A stretch of 64,000 nt of DNA from contig JAFEBM010000006.1 in assembly GCA_018242685.1 (NCBI GenBank), positions 1 through 64,000 of the forward strand. Direction: 5' to 3'. Both the position numbers and the translations under genes were made by a program. The DNA is from Nitrospira sp. GTDB lineage: Bacteria > Nitrospirota > Nitrospiria > Nitrospirales > Nitrospiraceae. The notes beneath the pieces were generated by a model. It had not been told where the DNA came from and did no database searches. It saw only the letters and a list, made by a program, of their open reading frames with translations. This document shows, in pieces, positions 62,253 through 64,000 of the stretch (positions are counted from its first letter, which is position 1; each line of letters opens with the position of its first letter).

Positions 62253-63676
62253 CGCGCGATCTCCGCTTCGGTCAGCGGTTTCTCCAACTTGGCATACTCG
62301 CCCCGCGCCGCCTGCAAAAGCTGCCGCATGGTCACCGCCTCTCCTGCATCGGCAGCCAGGAACGTCGCATTCATGGCAATGTTACGAATATGGCCGCCGG
62401 AGACGTTAAGGCGCGCCAACCGCTCCCAATCCAGCCTCTCCGTCGGTACGGCCTTCGGAAAAATGCGCCGCCAGATTTCGGCGCGCTGAGCAGGGTCCGG
62501 GAATGGAAACTGAACCACGAAGCGAATCCGGCGAAGAAAGGCCGGGTCTAAGGCTCCCTTCATATTGGTCGTCAGGATCGCCAGCCCTCGATAGGCCTCC
62601 ATGCGTTGAAGCAGATAGCTCACTTCCACATTGGCATATCGATCGTGACTGTCCTTGACCTCGCTCCGCTTGCCGAAGAGCGCGTCTGCTTCATCAAAAA
62701 GCAGAATAGCGGCGGCGCCTTCCGCCGCATCGAACACCTTGCGCAAGTTCTTTTCCGTCTCGCCGATGTATTTGCTGACTACTTGGCTGAGATCGATGCG
62801 ATAGAGATCGAGGCGAAGGGTGTGCGCCAATACTTCCGCGGCCATGGTCTTGCCGGTTCCGCTTGCGCCCGCGAAGAGGGCGCTGATCCCCAGCCCGCGC
62901 GATTCCTTCGCGGCAAATCCCCAGGTCTCGTACACCTGGTGGCGGTGTCGCACATGCATCGTGATTTCCCGCAAGGTCTGCCGCTGAGTCTCCGGAAGCA
63001 CCAGATCGTCCCACGTCGCAGAAGGCTCGATCCGCTGCGCCAATTCATCGAGACGCGGCCGAGCTTGCCTTCGGCAGATCTCCCACAGCCGATCTGCTTG
63101 CTCTTGCCCGCCAGGGGGTTGCCCGTCCCGTTCTCCATCCATGGAACTCAAGGCAACACCGGCCGCCTGGATGGCGGAGGCACTGACGTGGAACTGCCGG
63201 CTCACCGATTCGACAGCCCCATTCAAGGCCAGATCCAATCGGCCAAGAACCTCCGTCCACAATTGTCGGCGCTCCTGCTGAGAAGGGGGTTCCACCTCTA
63301 AGGTAAGACACCGAGCATGTCCCACGCCCCGATGCTCGCGGACACTCAGAATCAGAGGTGCGCTGAGACCATCGAGGAATGCAGTAAGCACCCGCTCCCG
63401 ACCGACTTCGACGGCATCCGTCCCTTCTTGTTCGATCAGCAGAATGCTCCGTGTCAGCACCGCCTCTCTAGTCCACAGACGCGAAACCATATCCAATTCT
63501 TGTGGCGCCGCTGGTAACGAAGAAGCCGCAAGGCGATAGAGGAGACAGCCCATGGCCTCTGAAACGGCAACAGCGACCTGCCGCTTCGTGAGTCCGTCAT
63601 CACCGCACAGCTGGACATGCGGCCGTCTCCGCTCAGGGTTCGGCTGGGAGAAGAGAGCAACGATTCGGTCGACCAA
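62243..63676 (-). pseudogene. eCIS AAA+ ATPase, C-terminal part after an in-frame TAG
   Basis: A 477-residue segment read from a TTG at 63676. It carries a degenerate first P-loop-like region (VQLCGDDGLTKRQVAVAVS) and a full second AAA+ domain: FAGASGTGKTMAAEVLAH (Walker A, 270-277), AILLFDEADALFGKRSEVKD (Walker B), ILTTNMKGALDPAFLRRIRF (sensor 1 and Arg finger). This is the Afp15-type ATPase. The same frame continues upstream through a TAG (63695-63697) into matching family sequence, so the gene looks broken by a nonsense change or split. The AAA+ core itself is intact and could be made from the TTG. Confidence 0.75.
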
Positions 63677-63694
63677 GAGCTGATGAGCGGGAAT

Positions 63695-64000
63695 CTAACT
63701 GTGCGGACTTTCAGACTCGATGACATCCACAAGGCCGACGAGCCGTTCGTCGACATACGAGAGGCCGGTCAGGTAGTGCAGAATGCGCTCATCGATCCGC
63801 AGTTGGCTCGTCATGAGTGTGTCGCCCTGGCCTACTTCGAGCAGCCGCCAGCGGCGCAGGGGCGCGGTCGGAAGGACCGCACTCCAATGGGCTTGGGGCA
63901 ACAGCGCCAAGGCCAAGCCAAAGGTCGGATACGCTCGACGGGGGTCGCCCTGGGCCGCCGTGCAAGCGGATGCGAACCCCGCCTCGAGTTCCATCCCTGC
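63695..64000 (-). pseudogene. eCIS AAA+ ATPase, N-terminal part, cut by window edge
   Basis: About 100 residues, ending VDVIESESPHS-TAG, that continue past the right edge. It carries LPQAHWSAVLPTAPLRRWRLLEVG and LRIDERILHYLTGLSYVDERL, which match the N-terminal part of eCIS AAA+ ATPases. It is in the same frame as the downstream part; the bases after TAG code for IPAHQLLVDRIVALFS, so no frameshift is needed. This supports a single ancestral gene with a premature amber stop. The true start is outside the window. Confidence 0.75.

Noticed and set aside
63695..63697. Recoding of TAG as an amino acid in the ATPase
   Set aside because: TAG ends other genes here, such as smc, and no recoding signal is apparent. 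A premature stop, split gene or sequencing error is simpler.
42495..64000. Prophage or type VI secretion system
   Set aside because: No capsid, portal, terminase, lysis or integrase genes and no TssJ/L/M or ClpV-type genes are seen. DUF4157 and the AAA+ ATPase point to an eCIS.

Overview
The window reads as chromosomal DNA of a Gram-negative, environmental, respiring bacterium. Overall gene content and style suggest a Nitrospira-type (Nitrospirota) genome, but that assignment is an inference from familiarity and no rRNA is present to prove it. Supporting signs are a BamD-like outer-membrane lipoprotein, periplasmic thiol/cytochrome maturation genes, many two-component genes, a c-type haem sensor-like protein and dense coding on both strands. 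No tRNA, rRNA, integrase, intact insertion sequence or CRISPR array was seen.

Left part (1-16000): smc and ispH (minus), a zinc-ribbon protein, an unknown protein, an O-methyltransferase-like protein, then a phosphate block. This block has a PhoB/PhoR-type pair on plus, converging on a PiT phosphate permease and its PhoU-like (DUF47) partner on minus. A FabH-like ketoacyl-ACP synthase, a BamD-like lipoprotein and a CcdA/TlpA thiol-redox pair follow.

Middle part (16000-42500): metK and ahcY form a SAM-cycle pair. An indoleamine 2,3-dioxygenase-family gene converges on a kynurenine-formamidase-like cyclase, so the two could turn tryptophan into kynurenine. A BolA/monothiol glutaredoxin pair follows. 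Next is a signalling operon: a receiver, a histidine kinase with a Rossmann-like N-terminus, a Cache/HAMP/PAS histidine kinase and a CXXCH Tll0287-like protein. Then come envelope genes (AI-2E-family permease, bactofilin, class A PBP), a small receiver, a sodium/solute symporter, an acyltransferase-SGNH protein with a C-terminal PAS domain, a PilZ-like protein, dinB, twin tiny membrane proteins, tag, and a five-gene run of small plus-strand genes.

Right part (42495-64000): a long minus-strand operon with many 4-bp overlaps encodes much of an extracellular contractile injection system (eCIS, phage-tail-like). Read 5' to 3' it has an AAA+ ATPase interrupted by an in-frame TAG, a small conserved-looking protein, a large DUF4157 protein, a second DUF4157 protein carrying an extra HExxH motif, a CIS tube-domain protein, a LysM protein, gpD-like hub, gpV-like spike, PAAR-like tip, gp25-like wedge, two baseplate J-like proteins, a gpI-like protein with a beta-helix, and a DUF6519 protein with Ig-like repeats and a Lys/Glu-rich tail. 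It ends with two overlapping genes: an ATP-grasp enzyme and its pre-ATP-grasp-like partner. Sheath and tube genes are not in the window and would be expected beyond the right edge. The DUF4157 proteins are the best effector candidates, and the ATP-grasp pair at the operon end is the least explained part.
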